From: Chelonoidis abingdonii
Lineage: Eukaryota > Chordata > Testudines > Testudinidae
DNA: 64,000 nt
Assembly (NCBI RefSeq): GCF_003597395.2
Contig: NC_133790.1
Span: 26,805,167 to 26,869,166, forward strand
Reading direction: 5' to 3'
Under the pieces are notes generated by a model. That model was not told the origin of the DNA, did no database searches, and saw only the letters and a list, made by a program, of their open reading frames with translations. The translations under genes were made by a program, and so were the position numbers. Within the stretch, counting starts at the first letter, position 1. Each line of letters starts with the position of its first letter. Of this stretch, positions 24,830 through 36,475 are shown in pieces.

Positions 24830-26560
24830 CCCTTCTGGATAATTATGTGGGTACAAGGGATCCTTTGTCTTGTGCTTTTTCTGGTTGTCCCAGGATTCTA
24901 CCTTGTTGTTCAGCACCTGCCGTACTCTGGGCCTCCACACCAGCATTTGGACCAGCTCCTCGTATGTTGTGAAGTCCCTTAGGTACCCTTTCTAATACAG
25001 CACCTGGAAAGACTGAAGGACTAGAGTACATGTGCCATAGATAATCAGACCTTCAGCTTTGATGAGTTCTCTTCTTATTCCAAAGGAATCACATGCTGGG
25101 TGAGGATGCTCTGACAAGTAACTGGTCTGACTGGTCATCCATATAAAATTGGATACAGTTTATAGTTGTTTATCAGTGCTAGTAGTTCTAAATGTCAGTG
25201 GTGAGCCTGGCAGACCACTCGAAAGGGCACCCACGTGAGCTTCTATATCATACCAAGCTTCTGGAAAATCTGGGTGATCTGTGGTGCTCTTAAATATAGT
25301 GCCAGCCACAATCAGGGGCTTTGTTGGGACAGTATTCCGAATAGATCTAAATCTTAAAAAATGTGGGCGCCGTCTTAGAAGGTATGTCTAGGTTTTTACT
25401 GTTTTTAATAGCATGAGTGGCTTGCAGTCTGTTATCAGCTTCCTATAGATAAGACCCTGCAAATATCTTGTGGCCCTCTTTGCATGCACATACACTCGAC
25501 AAACATTCCCTCTAGTTGGGCATACTTGGTCTCAGCATCTGAAAGTCATCTGGAATAATATGCTACAGGCTTCCAGTCATCTTGGTGTAACTGAGACCAT
25601 TGTTGTTTGTGTCTTCCAAAAGTGCCGTAGACTTGAAATGCTCATAAAATGGCAGTACTAGAGATGAGATCAACAGAGTCTTTAGTTACTTCAGTGCATT
25701 CCTGTGCTTTATCCACACAGAATCTGTTTAAAGTAGTTCATAAAGAGAATGGTTTTTAGATGACGGGTTAGCTACTTTTAGCTCCAAATTGTACCAGCGA
25801 AGTTGGAGACGATGCCATCCATGGTGGAAAGAATATGACTTTCTCTCCTTACTGCTTCACCGAGCCTCAGTAGGTCTTCACAGATATGGAAATGCCCATT
25901 TTTCTTGTAACAGGCACTATTAAGGCACACGCCTCTGTCAGTTCAGTACTGCACTGTTATGCCATTCTTTTTCATCCTATCCATTTCTTCTTTCACTTTG
26001 GGAAGCAGCAGGATTGTTGTTTTCTCTGTATGCTGGACAGATAAACTACAGCCCTGTTTTTCAATTGAATCCGCACAGCTTCTCCTTTAAGGCCTTTATT
26101 TATTTTATTTTATTTTATTTTGGCCATACACCATCCCAACTTCTGAGAGTTTTAGGATGCCCAATTCAGTGGCTGTTGTTCAGTCTAAGGTGTTACTTAT
26201 GGTTATCCTATTGACACCAAAGGTATCAAATGCATCCTCCCTGCCTTTGTAGCAAACAAGAGCTTTGACCTGACCCTACAAATTTACCTGTCTCCATAGG
26301 ATATTGAACCTCCTCCGTCCTGGGATGCTCCCACTTTGGGATCCCTCCTTCAAAGTCTCCATGCAAATTGCAGCCGTCTCTGCCTCGGAACCTATTTTAA
26401 GTTTAACAGCAACATTGCAGATCTTGACATTGTTGGACCAGTGGAACAACACTGATTTCTAGGAGCTGAGAAATTGGCTCAAAGTCCATTTGTGAGTCCT
26501 TTCTTTGACCATGTCCCAGGATACAGGCATCATTCACCCTTGCTTAGGCGATTTTTAAAA
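24830..26560 (-). mobile_element. Decayed Ty3/Gypsy-like pol remnant
   Basis: Read on the minus strand in shifting frames, the order fits an LTR-retrotransposon polyprotein. A possible protease-proximal part lies at about 26240-26500. The start of the reverse transcriptase, with its 'LLPKVKEE' linker, lies near 26000, followed by the KKNG...ICEDL segment at about 25870-25900. An RNase H part with the WKPVAY-like motif is near 25560 and a DCKPL-like motif near 25430. Stops and frameshifts interrupt every part, and no LTR or primer-binding site was found. It is not functional. Confidence is good for the RT/RNase H match and low for the outer limits. Confidence 0.65.
26095..26121. repeat. (TTTTA)n microsatellite
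   Basis: About five units lie inside the Gypsy-like remnant, so the repeat arose after that element decayed or from its A-rich strand. Confidence 0.9.
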
Positions 26561-28445
26561 TGGTCCTTTCTTTGCTACTTCCCGTTGGTCTTATAACTTT
26601 TAGCTTGTTATTCAAACCCAGGGAGGGTAAACTAAATTGAGTAGCATAATAATAACAAAAGCATTCAATCCTTCAGCATAAACTCAAATTGAGCCCACCT
26701 GCTTTTTTTTTTGAGCCTGATTAATGTGATCAAACTTCTTCTATAAACAAAAACAGGGCCCAATTCTTTGTTGCCTTGAGTCTAGTGGACCGGATCCTCA
26801 GTGACTTGAAAGGAAGAAACCCTGAGGATCTGACCCACAAGGTACAAAACCTCCCATATAGTTTACATTTTTGTACCTGATTCTGGATGGGACCAGTGGT
26901 AGAAACGCGCAAATTCCATTTAAAAAGCTCTTCTTGTGGTATTTACGACCCAGCTGGAAGTCGTAAATACCGAAAATCTTGGGTCCAATTATGCTCAAAT
27001 CCTTTCAATAAAAGGAGCACCAAATTCCTTGTGAGGAAGCCAGTTCTCACGAAGTTTCCAGCTAATTTAGCAGTCTCCGTTTTGCTTGGATACACTCTGG
27101 AGAAGCTTTGCCCAAACTTTGACTGCTTCTCCACACTCAGCAGAACCCTCAGACCTTTGAGGTTTGCCCATCATAATAGACTGATCTTGTGAGATGATTA
27201 GAGGGCTCAGCTCCCAGTGATGGTAGCCAGAGGTCAGGGTGCTTGTCACCTTGCAGGACTGGGCTCTGGAAGAATGAATACATTAGAAAGCTATCAGGTT
27301 ATTAACATCAAGGAAAAATCACACAAGACCAATTCCTCAGCTAATGTAAATTGGCCCACTTCCACTGAAGACAATGGTCAAGATTATCTGCTATGTTCAC
27401 TTTAGGCTGGGAAGTGGGGGAGCTATCTGGATGAGGATTATGGCCCTTGGATTCTGTGTCCTGTCCCCCAAACAGTTTAGAGGTGTCTTGGGGTTGCTCT
27501 AAACTGTGCCAGATAGCAATGGCTTCTTAGGATCCATTTTCCAGCTGTAGGGAGAGAGACACAAGAATCTGATCTGTCAGCGCTGTGCCTGCTCAGGACT
27601 CCTTGCCAGGTGAACTCCCAGCTGGGGAGCTCTGGGAAGAGTGGAAAGGGAGCAGAGCAGATCAGAGAATCTGGTCCCGTGGAACTTTACACCAGCTAAG
27701 GAACTGGCTTCCTCAGTGCACAATGGCAACTATTTTCAAGACAAACTGGCATTTTATTCCTACTGAAGAACTTGTTCAGAGGATGAGCGAGGTGGGGGTT
27801 GGGAAGATGGACCAAATGGCAGACTGTGAGCAGTTAGGATAAACTATAGAATTCTTTTTGGGGGGCTGGTGTCAGACATTTGGGGAAACTGAAGTGTGGA
27901 AGTAGAGAGCCTGTTTCTCAACTGATGTCAAGCAGCATAGCTCCAGAGCATTCATAGGCACTATGCCAGCTTACATCAGCTGAGGATCTGACCTATAACA
28001 TCCTGATTTTACAAAATGAAAGTCAGGTTTAATTTTTCTCTGCACCTGACAGTAAATCTGGAAAAGGGTCTATAACTTGGAGAGGTTTGTCTGGTTCTGC
28101 TGTGGAAGGGAGAAGAATGTCCTGACTAAATGGAAAAATCAACAACCTGGGGTTGTAACTCAAGCAAATTCTTAGTACAATGAAAAAAAGCAAAGTTCAA
28201 CTATTTTTTTAAAAGGAAAATAAACAGTAAAACCCAGGGCTGGTGTTTCCCAGTGCCAGCAGAACATGGCTGGGGCTGTGTTACAGCTTAATGCTGAAAA
28301 ATTTATTAGCAGAACAATGCTTCATTTTACAAGATGTTTTTCAGCCCTAGTGTTCTTATTATTCAGTAGCGGCTCTTGGGACCAGAATTTTGAAATATTC
28401 AGGAGGGTTAGACAGGATGTTACTCTAAATCCATCTCTTGATATA

Positions 28446-28553
28446 GGCCCAGATTCAGCAAAGCACAAAAGCATGTGCTTAGCTTTAAGCTTGTGCTTAA
28501 ATCTCATTGACTTCAAAAGGACTTAAATTTATGTGCTTTGCTGGATTAGGGCT
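28446..28553. repeat. Fold-back repeat around 'attgacttcaaaagg'
   Basis: The arms GGCCCAGATTCAGCAAAGCA and TGTGCTTTGCTGGATTAGGG are complementary over most of their length. The centre is CTCATTGACTTCAAAAGGAC. It has the same design as 59855-59982. Confidence 0.75.
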
Positions 28554-28685
28554 ATCATGTCCATGATTCCCTGACACCATGTAAGCTTCATTCTAGTACT
28601 AATTTAGTATTAATCTAGTACTTGTGAGGTAACTCCCTTCTCTTCATGTGTCAGTATATTTATGCCTGTGTCTGTAATTTTCACT

Positions 28686-28781
28686 CCATGCATCTGAAGA
28701 AGTAGGTTTTTTACCCACGAAAGCTTATGCCCAAATAAATCTGTTAGTTTTTAAGCTGCCACCAGACTCCTCGTTGTTTTT
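28686..28781. mobile_element. Fragment related to the fold-back retroposon at 15294
   Basis: ACCCACGAAAGCTTATGC, AATAAATCTGTTAGTTTTTA and AGCTGCCACCAGACTCCTCG correspond part by part to the right arm of the 15294 element (ACCCACGAAAGCTCATGC-type, CTGTTAGTCTGTAAGGTGCC). This repeat is very common in turtle genomes (from memory). Confidence 0.7.
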
Positions 28782-29538
28782 CGAGTACTGCTGAGATCCA
28801 TCAGATCAATGATAATAATACATGTTTATACCCAAGTAATAATTGTTTAACTGCTTTTAAAATGTCACCAAATTTCACCCCAAAATTGTGCTGTTCTCCT
28901 CTTCTACTCTCAGATTTAAGTGCAGCTGAAAGGGTATAATATCCACTGATCGTCAGTGTAAACTATCTAGAGCTGTATCTATAGCTAGAGATTCAGATTT
29001 ATGGTGTTTGCTTAAAATGTGAATTTTAATGTTGTAAGATGGGATTGCAATCCTCCAGAAATGAATTGGGCTCCAGGTATATGAATTTGGATATACAGGC
29101 AATTGTTAAGTATCCCAATTTTTAAAGCAGTGAGCTATGGGCAGGCCTGTAAAAGTGTTTCACTGGTTGCACCAACAAGATCATACATTTGCATGTTTTC
29201 CACATGTCCTTATTTTTCAGTGTGGGCTGGGTACTCTGGCAAGAGAACATCGGCCACAATGTAGCATGGCCAAGGATTCCCATGAAGCACTGCGGTGACT
29301 CAGCAAGAGGGGAGCCCATGGTGCATCATGGGAAATGTAGACTGACAGCACATGCAAATACTAGGTTTTGCAGGCACCCAGGGTGCCTGGGGATTTTTGC
29401 AGGCACATTATGTGAAGACTTGTATTTTCAGGAGACCACACACTTGCAGAGATGATAGTTGCACATGCATTTTGAAGGTAATATGTGTGCACACATATTT
29501 TGGCGGGTACTCGCATCTTTGCATGTTCGCTCTTCACT

Positions 29539-30128
29539 ACAACTGGTCTGACAATGTTCATTCCTGCCCCTTCTCTTCCCTTCCCCCCCACCCCTATCCT
29601 CATGACAATTTTGAATTTCTGGCAAAAAAAAATCCAACCCCCAAATTTTTTGGCCAAAAACTGAACATTTTTATTTGAAAAAATTTTGCTGTGGTTCCTC
29701 ATGGGAGTTGCAGTTTGAGAGCCTCATGCCCTGATTCTCCTCTATGGAATTGGATATCAGGCCAGATTACAACTCCCATGATGCACCATGGTCTCCCCCT
29801 CCTGCTGGGCCACTGCAGTGGATCAAGGGAGTCTCTGGCCACTCTACATCATGGGAAATGTAGTCTTGCTGTGTAACCCAGGCCATGGAGGAAAATAGGG
29901 TCCTGAGGAACCCAAAATACAACTCCTGTGAGCACTGTGGGGACAATTCCAAATAGAATTTTTTCAATTTTGAGCAAAACCTGCAAACTTTTCTAATCTG
30001 ATGTGCTTCATTTTTCAATGAGAATTCAATTTTTGTGTGTGAAAAGCAGACACTTTTCACAAACGAACCTTTGACAGAAAACGGGGGTTTCAATAAAGTA
30101 TTTAGATAGAAAGTTTTTGACCAGCCCT
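29539..30128. mobile_element. hAT-like non-autonomous element
   Basis: The left end ACAACTGGTCTGACAATG and the right end AGTTTTTGACCAGCCCT are imperfect inverted repeats of the AG.GCTGGTC family. The interior has CATGGGAGTTGCAGTTTGAG, ACAACTCCCATGATGCACCA and ATCATGGGAAATGTAGTC, shared with the copies at 18417 and 53130. No target duplication could be confirmed. Confidence 0.6.
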
Positions 30129-30277
30129 CATGTTTGCATCCTTCTCTGAAAACTCAGTGTCAGAAGTCCACTTTTCTGGATATTTTCTAGACTTTATTTA
30201 AAGCATGATGAGTTCTCCATCACTAAAGTCTTTAATTTAAGAATGGATGTCTTTCCAAAAGAGATGCTAAAGCTCAG

Positions 30278-30412
30278 CTATAGTTCAACTAGACATTATA
30301 GGCTTGATGCAGCAATTACTAAGTGAAGTTCTATAACCTGCATTATGCAGGAAGTCAGGCTAGGACATAATCTAGAGCATCACAGTGGTTTCATCTGGCA
30401 TTAAAACTACAG
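30278..30412 (+). mobile_element. CR1 LINE 3' end fragment
   Basis: TTGATGCAGCAATTACTAAG, GGAAGTCAGGCTAGGACATA and CATCTGGCATTAAAA are decayed versions of the CR1 3' region that is clearer at 7520-7645. Confidence 0.65.
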
Positions 30413-30769
30413 GTGAAATCCTCTCTCATAGAAAGCAATGGGATTTTTGCCCCTGGTTTCAGTGGAGTAAGGATTTCAATCTATGACTAAATACGTCTTT
30501 ATCTGAGTATTCCTTCTGAGATTTGCATCTCAGCTGTTTCTCTTATTCCTCTTGGTGCTATGAACTCAACCACTGATGCTGCAGAAACCAAAGACAGCCC
30601 TGGAGAAAGCTGTTTGGTATGATTTAGTGGTGAAAGCTGCTTTTGCTTTTGTCACACTGGCTTTAGGGGTGTAAACCCTGAAATTAGATGTTTCGAATCA
30701 GGCAACGGTAATATAATCCAAGGTGGGTTTATAGTAAGCTCCATATTTATAGCTGAAGTATATCATTAT

Positions 30770-31045
30770 GTATTTCTTGGATTACAATAGCACCCAGAAG
30801 CCCCAGCGATGATCAGAAGTCCATTGTGCTAGGCACTGTACATACACATAGCAAGAGACAGTCTCTGGATCAAAGGGCTTGCAGTCTCAACAGAGAAGAC
30901 AGAGAAAAGGTGGGAAGGGAAACAGATGTTTGTTGATTTACCAAGGGTCACACAAGGGGAAAGTAGCAGAGCCAAGTGATATAAGCCAGGTCTTCCAGTC
31001 CTAGGCTAATGAACTATCCATTGCACCATACTGTTTCTCATTACA
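30770..31045 (-). repeat. MIR-like SINE copy
   Basis: The reverse complement shows the order tail to head: CATTGTGCTAGGCACTGTAC, GGGCTTGCAGTCTCAACAG, AAGGGTCACACAAGG, GCAGAGCCAAG and a decayed head. Orientation and order fit the family well. Confidence 0.7.
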
Positions 31046-31384
31046 TACCTACACATAAACTTGGACCTTAACAATGAACATTTTCCATTTCCTACGCTTC
31101 TTTCTAAAGGATTTCCCTGAGACTAAGGTTGAGGTGAAATGTTGGCACTTCATATGGAAAACCTAGCATAGCAAAGAATTTTGTTACCTGTTGCTAAGTT
31201 CTGTCCTGGCTGTTCTCTGGTTATCTTATAGCCTGTTTTCCTTTCTAGAATACAAAATAGGGATCTGGCATGTCTGGAGACCTGGGGCCAAATGCTATTT
31301 TTGGTTTTACCAATGTAAATCTGGGTCAGCTCCATGGAATGGCTCCAGCTTTACAGCAGTGCATCTGAGAGCAGAATTTGACCC

Positions 31385-31500
31385 AGTTGTGTGTTACTTG
31401 CGGTGCCTCAGTTTCTCCTCTGAAAAAACGGGGATAATGATGATACTGACCCATTCTTGTAAAGCACTTTAAGATGCTAGGATGGTAGGCTCAACACAGG
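31385..31500 (+). repeat. MIR-like SINE core just upstream of the last TBX5 exon
   Basis: TGCCTCAGTTTCTCCTCTGA, AACGGGGATAATGATGATAC and TGTAAAGCACTTTAAGATGC match the SINE core and tail. It ends about 45 bases before the exon 9 acceptor. Confidence 0.65.
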
Positions 31501-31544
31501 GCAACATGTTCTTATTTATAACTATGCATTTTATTTCTCAGCAG

Positions 31545-32125
31545 ATGAGGAATGTTCCACCACTGAGCATCCGTACAAGAAACCCTACATGGAAACCTCA
31601 CCAGCAGACGAGGATCCCTTCTACAGGTCCAGTTACTCCCAGCAGCAAGGACTGAATACCTCGTACAGGACTGAATCTGCCCAGCGCCAAGCTTGTATGT
31701 ATGCCAGCTCTGCTCCCCCCACGGACCCCGTGCCCAGCCTGGAAGACATTAGCTGTAATACGTGGCCTACCGTGCCGTCTTACAGCAGTTGTACAGTGAC
31801 TGCCATGCAGCCTATGGACAGATTACCCTACCAGCATTTCTCTGCCCATTTCACCTCTGGTCCTCTTATGCCCCGTCTCACTGGTGTGGCCAATCACACA
31901 TCACCACAAATAGGGGACACACACAGCATGTTCCAGCACCAAACATCTGTCTCTCACCAGCCCATCATCCGGCAGTGTGGACCTCAAACAGGCATCCAGT
32001 CTCCTCCCAGCATACAGCCAGCAGAATTCCTTTATTCCCATGGGGTGCCCAGAACCCTTTCACCTCACCAGTACCACTCTGTTCATGGGGTGGGCATGGT
32101 GCCAGAGTGGAGCGAGAACAGCTAA
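31545..32125 (+). CDS. TBX5: TBX5 last coding exon with stop codon (human exon 9 equivalent)
   Basis: With one base carried over, the exon encodes about 193 residues of the C-terminal activation region. It starts [20 protein letters not shown], includes [41 protein letters not shown] and [20 protein letters not shown], and ends MVPEWSENS followed by TAA (32123-32125). The human C-terminus, from memory, is EWSDNS, so the end is nearly identical. The segment before MFQHQTSV seems about two residues longer than in human. The composition is Ser/Pro/Gln/Tyr-rich, typical of a disordered transactivation domain. I chose the start at 31545 because it gives the conserved acidic DEEC reading. A second AG three bases upstream (CAGCAG, 31539-31544) could add one Ala. 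Confidence 0.97.
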
Positions 32126-32525
32126 CAAGGCAATAAGGGAAATGCAAGAAATCTAGCCATGAAAAATTGAAAACAAACAAGAATATTCTGCAAGACTCCT
32201 TTAACTGAATGTTCACAGTTAGCACTCGAGAGATGGACACTGATCCGATCAGCTGTTTGAAACCACAGATTAAATAGTAACTCATTGTGACTTTTTTCTA
32301 TTATTTTGCTCCAAAAGAAAATCGACAAAACAGCACACTCCCCCCGCTATTCCCTTCTCCAGACACACACGCACAGAATTTGTGTTATTGCTGCACAAAA
32401 CTTGTGCCCTTATTCCTTCTGGTTTTCAAGTGAACACACAACTCCTGCTGCCTTTTAACACAGTCAGAGTGCTTGGACGAAAGCAACTAGGATGTTACTT
32501 TTTTTTTATGTTGACATTGTTATAT

Positions 32526-32531
32526 AATAAA
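32526..32531 (+). terminator. TBX5: Possible proximal poly(A) signal AATAAA of TBX5
   Basis: A canonical hexamer sits in an AT-rich run about 400 bases after the stop. No strong GT-rich element follows at the usual distance. If used, it would give a much shorter 3' UTR. Confidence 0.35.
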
Positions 32532-33207
32532 TAATAATAATATATATATTCTTGCAATTATCTCAAAAAAGACACTGTCCCTTTTTAACGAGGCCTAAAA
32601 AGGGTGGATTTCAGTGTGTGTTATTTTTTTTAAAACAAAAACAAATGACACCCCCACAAATCAGAAAAATAGGTATCTACCTCTGCCATATGTTGTTTCA
32701 TGATTGCAATTACTCACTGCATTGTGCTATGTTTAAATATAAACGCGACATGCCTGAAATTTGTCTCCAGGAGAAGCAGTCTAGTAAAAATAATTTCCTT
32801 GCCAAGCTGGGCTCTGTATTTCTCTCTTTCTTCTTCCCTTCACATCTCTCTTTCTGCCTCTTTAACCGACTGTCTCTTTTTTAACCCCTATGTCCCGGGA
32901 TAGCTTAAAAACTTGAAAGCCAGGTTGGTCTTCAGAAGAACTCTGAACAGCAACAAGAAACCAAGGCCTTGAGCCAACCAGGGAGTTGCAGACAGCAAAA
33001 GAAATGAAAAAAAACCTGCATTCTTAAAGAATGGTGAAAATGTAAATGTATAAACTCATCTCTTTCTTTTCAGTCTTTATTTTTCTTCAAAGATCAAAGA
33101 AAGAAAAGCAAAAAGCACACTATTTCACATATGTTAAATGAGACACTGACCAAAACATGTTTTAAAAGTGCAGCAAATGGGTGGCAGGGAAGCAGAAAAT
33201 GTGTATA

Positions 33208-33213
33208 AATAAA
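33208..33213 (+). terminator. TBX5: Distal poly(A) signal AATAAA of TBX5
   Basis: A canonical AATAAA lies about 1.08 kb after the stop. A GT/G-rich segment (TTGCGGGGTTCTTCAG) begins roughly 10 bases downstream and fits a cleavage-stimulating element. This is the most likely main 3' end. Confidence 0.7.
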
Positions 33214-33481
33214 AACTTTTATTGCGGGGTTCTTCAGATGTAATATTTTACTGGTACTATTTATTTATAAACAGGAGTGCTAATAAGTAATAACAGGTAA
33301 TAAAACCAGCAACACAGCTGGTTGAGAGTTTTTTATTTGATTGATACTCGAATTCAAGTATGGTTTCTTTTCTTCCCCACCCCTGCACACTGTGCTCTCT
33401 CTCTCTATATATATAAAAAGTGACCCTAACTAAGAGAACAGGGTATACATGATTATGAAGGGGAATGAGGATGTGGGTGAA

Positions 33482-33504
33482 TGTGTGTGTGTGTGTGTGT
33501 GTGT
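33482..33504. repeat. (TG)n microsatellite
   Basis: About eleven TG units lie in the sequence just after the TBX5 3' UTR. Confidence 0.95.
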
Positions 33505-33689
33505 ATGTGGGACTGTCTATAGAAATGTGACCACATCTATGTTGCAAAGGAAAAAAAAAATCCCTGCCTAACTAGTTGTACCATATTCTTATGTGCCAAT
33601 TTATGTCTAATAAATACCAGGTGCTATGAATATAAGGTGCCCAGACACCCATTTTCTGTTCTTTCTAGCAAATAACCACAAGCTAAATT

Positions 33690-33990
33690 ATTATTATGTA
33701 TTTGTATTTTGCTATCATCTAGAGGCTCTGGAAGAGATTGAGACACAATTTTGTTGCACATACATATAGTAAAAGACACTTCCTGCCCCAAAGAGCCTAC
33801 AGTCTAAACAGGCACAGAGTGGTGCAAAGGAAATATTCATCCCCATTTTGCTGCATGGGAAACTGAGGCATAGAGAGGTTAAGTAACTTGTACTGGGTCA
33901 CAGAAGGAGTCTGAGGTTTAGCCAGGAATTTAACCCAGAGCTTTCAAGTTCCATTTCTATGTCTGACGCACAAAGTCGTGCTTCCTTCCA
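33690..33990 (-). repeat. MIR-like SINE copy
   Basis: TTCCTGCCCCAAAGAGCCTA, GGGAAACTGAGGCATAGAGA, TAACTTGTACTGGGTCACAG and TTTAACCCAGAGC follow the reversed SINE order from tail to head. Confidence 0.75.
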
Positions 33991-34147
33991 AAATATAAAA
34001 GGGGTTTTAATAATAAGTGAAGTTTGGTTTAATATTCTTTTATTTTGCTTATCCTTCTTCATCTTCTTCCCTCTTCCCATTCAATATCCAACCTATAATC
34101 TACCCTTAGCCTCACGCTGGTGGAGGTTTAGTGGTGGGTAGCCGGCC

Positions 34148-34262
34148 AGAGGCTAGATTCCACCAGCTTTACTATGCAGATAGTCTACTGAAGTCAGCAG
34201 GAGGAGTCCTGAAATCAGGTAGTGCTCAGCATGAGTAAAGTTGGCAGAATTTGGCCCAGTGA
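34148..34262. repeat. Fold-back repeat around 'ctactgaagtcagcagg'
   Basis: The left part AGGCTAGATTCCACCAGCTT pairs imperfectly with AAAGTTGGCAGAATTTGGCC on the right. It is another variant of the fold-back class. Confidence 0.6.
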
Positions 34263-35039
34263 GGCTTATTAGGCTGCAGCATGGTCTCACTGAAGGAATG
34301 GCAGAAGCACCATCTCTTAAATGAGATGTAAATTAGCACTAGAAAATATATTGGAAGGAGCAAACTGGAAATGCCTCCCTCAGTGGAGATGGACTGAAAT
34401 GACCTAAAAGTTCTTCTCCATCTCTAACCTATATGGATCTCATTCTGATCCTATTAACAGCCGTGGAAAAGTTCCCTTTAACTTCAATGGAAGAAGGCCC
34501 ACTGAGCCTCTGACTCCTTGGAAAAGAGCCTGAACTGGATTGCTGTATTCACCTGGAATGGACTCCCAGCGATGCTCATTCCTAGGCCTCAGTTCTGTAG
34601 CTGTGCCTCTCTGAGTCCTTTTTACTCACAAAACTTGACCCATGCACAGAGGGACAAAACAAGACCTATTGATCACTTGAACCTTCTTCTGAGGGCTTGA
34701 TGAGAACTAAAGTTATACACAAAGGCCTTTGCTGGTCATCTTCGTAGCAGTGAATCTACCCATGGGAATTACTCAATTGTTACACTACTTTATAAAACCT
34801 GTGCTAGATCTCCAGAATACTCAGCACCTAGATAGTCCAAGATAAATTACTAATTAAATTGCATCTTAAAGAACATTAGGGAAAATAAACCCACATTGGT
34901 CAATTATTTCTCATGCTTCAGAAGAGAAGTCTTAAGCTTTTGATTTGGCTAATTTTATCCTTGTTTTCCTTAATGGAAAAAACTGAAATCCCTTCCTAGA
35001 TTCTGGGAAGTTGAGACAGAGTTGGCGACAGTGCCTTAT

Positions 35040-35285
35040 GTATTATTTATTTGAATTATGGTAACTCCCAGAGGCCACAATCAAAATCAGGGCCTGCTTG
35101 TGCTAGGTACTGTAGAAACACACAGAGAGAGAGACGGCCTCTGCCCCAAGGAGCTTGCAATCTCAATGGCCAAGACAGCCAGTGGTGGGACAGGAAAGAA
35201 GAGGTGGCTTGACTTGCTCAAGGGTGCAGAGCTTGCTTCAGAGCCAGGAAGATCTCTCAGGTCTGCTGGCCCTTGGCCTACTGCC
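35040..35285 (-). repeat. MIR-like SINE copy
   Basis: GCCCCAAGGAGCTTGCAATC and ACTTGCTCAAGGGTGCAGAG, plus a decayed start, match the reversed SINE order. Confidence 0.6.
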
Positions 35286-35806
35286 CCTCCTTAAGGAAAA
35301 GCGCTAGATTCCCAAAGAGGACAGAGCATTTTAACGTGTAACTTCCTAAGCACCCTGCTGCCCTGTGGTATTCAGATCCCAGAGTTATGGCCCTGGGCAC
35401 TTTGCCTAAGAAAGGGATTCCCAGGAGCCACAAGCTGAGCACTGAGCTACCTACGCTAGCCAGGAGCAAAATGCAGAGGAAAGGGGCAAGTGCCCAGATC
35501 CTCAAAGATACATAAGCACCCAACGTCCATTGATCTAGGGCTCAGGTGCCTGACTGACAGGTCAAAAGAAAGTGCTCACCTTCACCAGAATCTCCTTCTT
35601 GGAATTAGGCGCCTAAGCCAGCTCAGTCTTTTCTTGCAAAAACACCACAGAGACCCCTCCTCATTACAATCAAGAACCCAGTGGTTAGAATACCCAGCGG
35701 GGAGGCAGGAGACCTGTTCGCAAATCCCTCTCCTACCTGATTTGGATCAGGGTCTTGAACCCCCCATCTCCCATATTGCACGGAAGTGCCCGAACCTCCA
35801 GGAGAC

Positions 35807-35834
35807 GTGTGTGTGTGTGTGTGTGTGGCGGTGG
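35807..35834. repeat. (GT)n run followed by GGC-rich triplets
   Basis: About ten GT units run into GGCGGTGGCGGCGG. Confidence 0.9.
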
Positions 35835-36200
35835 CGGCGGCATACGGGTGGGGAGGGAGTGCTCTGGGAATATATAGAGGATCGGGCCTTGCAGGGAATG
35901 CCTTGCTTGAGAATCCCTCAGGGTTTAGGGCATAAGCTCAGGTGCCAAGCAGCATGGTAGCTGTGGGATGGCTCAGGACTTAGGCAGCTTGGTGCATGGC
36001 TCCCAGCAGAAAGTTAAGCATCTATGGGGATTTAGGCCCCTTCAGGGTTTTGCAGCAGCTGCATGGTGGTTTTGTGAATGCCAGTGGCACCGAAATGTTG
36101 AACTAAGATAGCTAAAGAGGCAATTCAGTGACTAAGTTCCTTTGTAAATCTGGTCGCAGGCCATAGTTTTCATACTTAATGCCCTCCTGGCTGAGACTAA

Positions 36201-36475
36201 GGCCATGTCTGCACTAGCACTTACGTCAGCAAAACTTTTGTTGTTCATGGGTGTGCAAAACCCACTCCCTTGTAGCGACGTAACTTTTGCTGGCATAAGC
36301 ACTTACGTGCATAGCACTATGTCGGCACGAGACGCTCACCTGCCGACATAGCTATCGCCGCTAGTTGAGCTGGTTTTATGATGTCAATGGGAGCGTTCTC
36401 TCCCATTGGCATCATGCGGCTACATAAGCACTCTTACAGCGGTGCTGCTGTTAGCTTGTAAGTGCAGACATGGCC
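36201..36475. mobile_element. Harbinger-type MITE with perfect ends
   Basis: This 275-bp element has perfect 15-bp terminal inverted repeats, GGCCATGTCTGCACT and its complement. TAA stands on both sides (36198-36200 and 36476-36478), the 3-bp duplication expected for PIF/Harbinger. Pairing continues inward with gaps (CACTTAC...CAGCA). Two inner hairpins are also present: TGTCGGCA/TGCCGACA at 36320/36341, and a 16-bp stem with one mismatch at 36378-36393 and 36400-36415. It has no coding capacity. The intact ends suggest it is younger than the other MITEs here. Confidence 0.9.

Larger units (their letters stand above)
21467..31544 (+). other. TBX5: TBX5 intron between linker exon and last exon (10.1 kb)
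   Basis: The donor is GTCAGG and the acceptor is a tandem CAGCAG. It holds a Harbinger-type MITE, a Ty3/Gypsy-like pol remnant in reverse, a fold-back repeat, a retroposon fragment, an hAT-like element, a CR1 3' end and SINE pieces, all listed separately. In 22880-24800 and 26560-28440 I see nothing I can name. No coding exon was found between the two TBX5 exons. Confidence 0.9.
32126..33235 (+). other. TBX5: TBX5 3' untranslated region (approximate end)
   Basis: AT-rich sequence runs from the stop codon to about 20-25 bases past the second poly(A) signal. It has no recognisable repeat insertion apart from short AT runs near 32521-32550, unlike the introns and the flank. That lack of transposon scars suggests it is transcribed and under constraint. 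The 3' limit is inferred from the AATAAA at 33208 and a following GT-rich stretch. RNA data would be needed to fix it. Confidence 0.75.

Noticed and set aside
35490..35960. 156-codon open frame
   Set aside because: It contains a (GT)n and GGC run encoding low-complexity sequence and has no domain.
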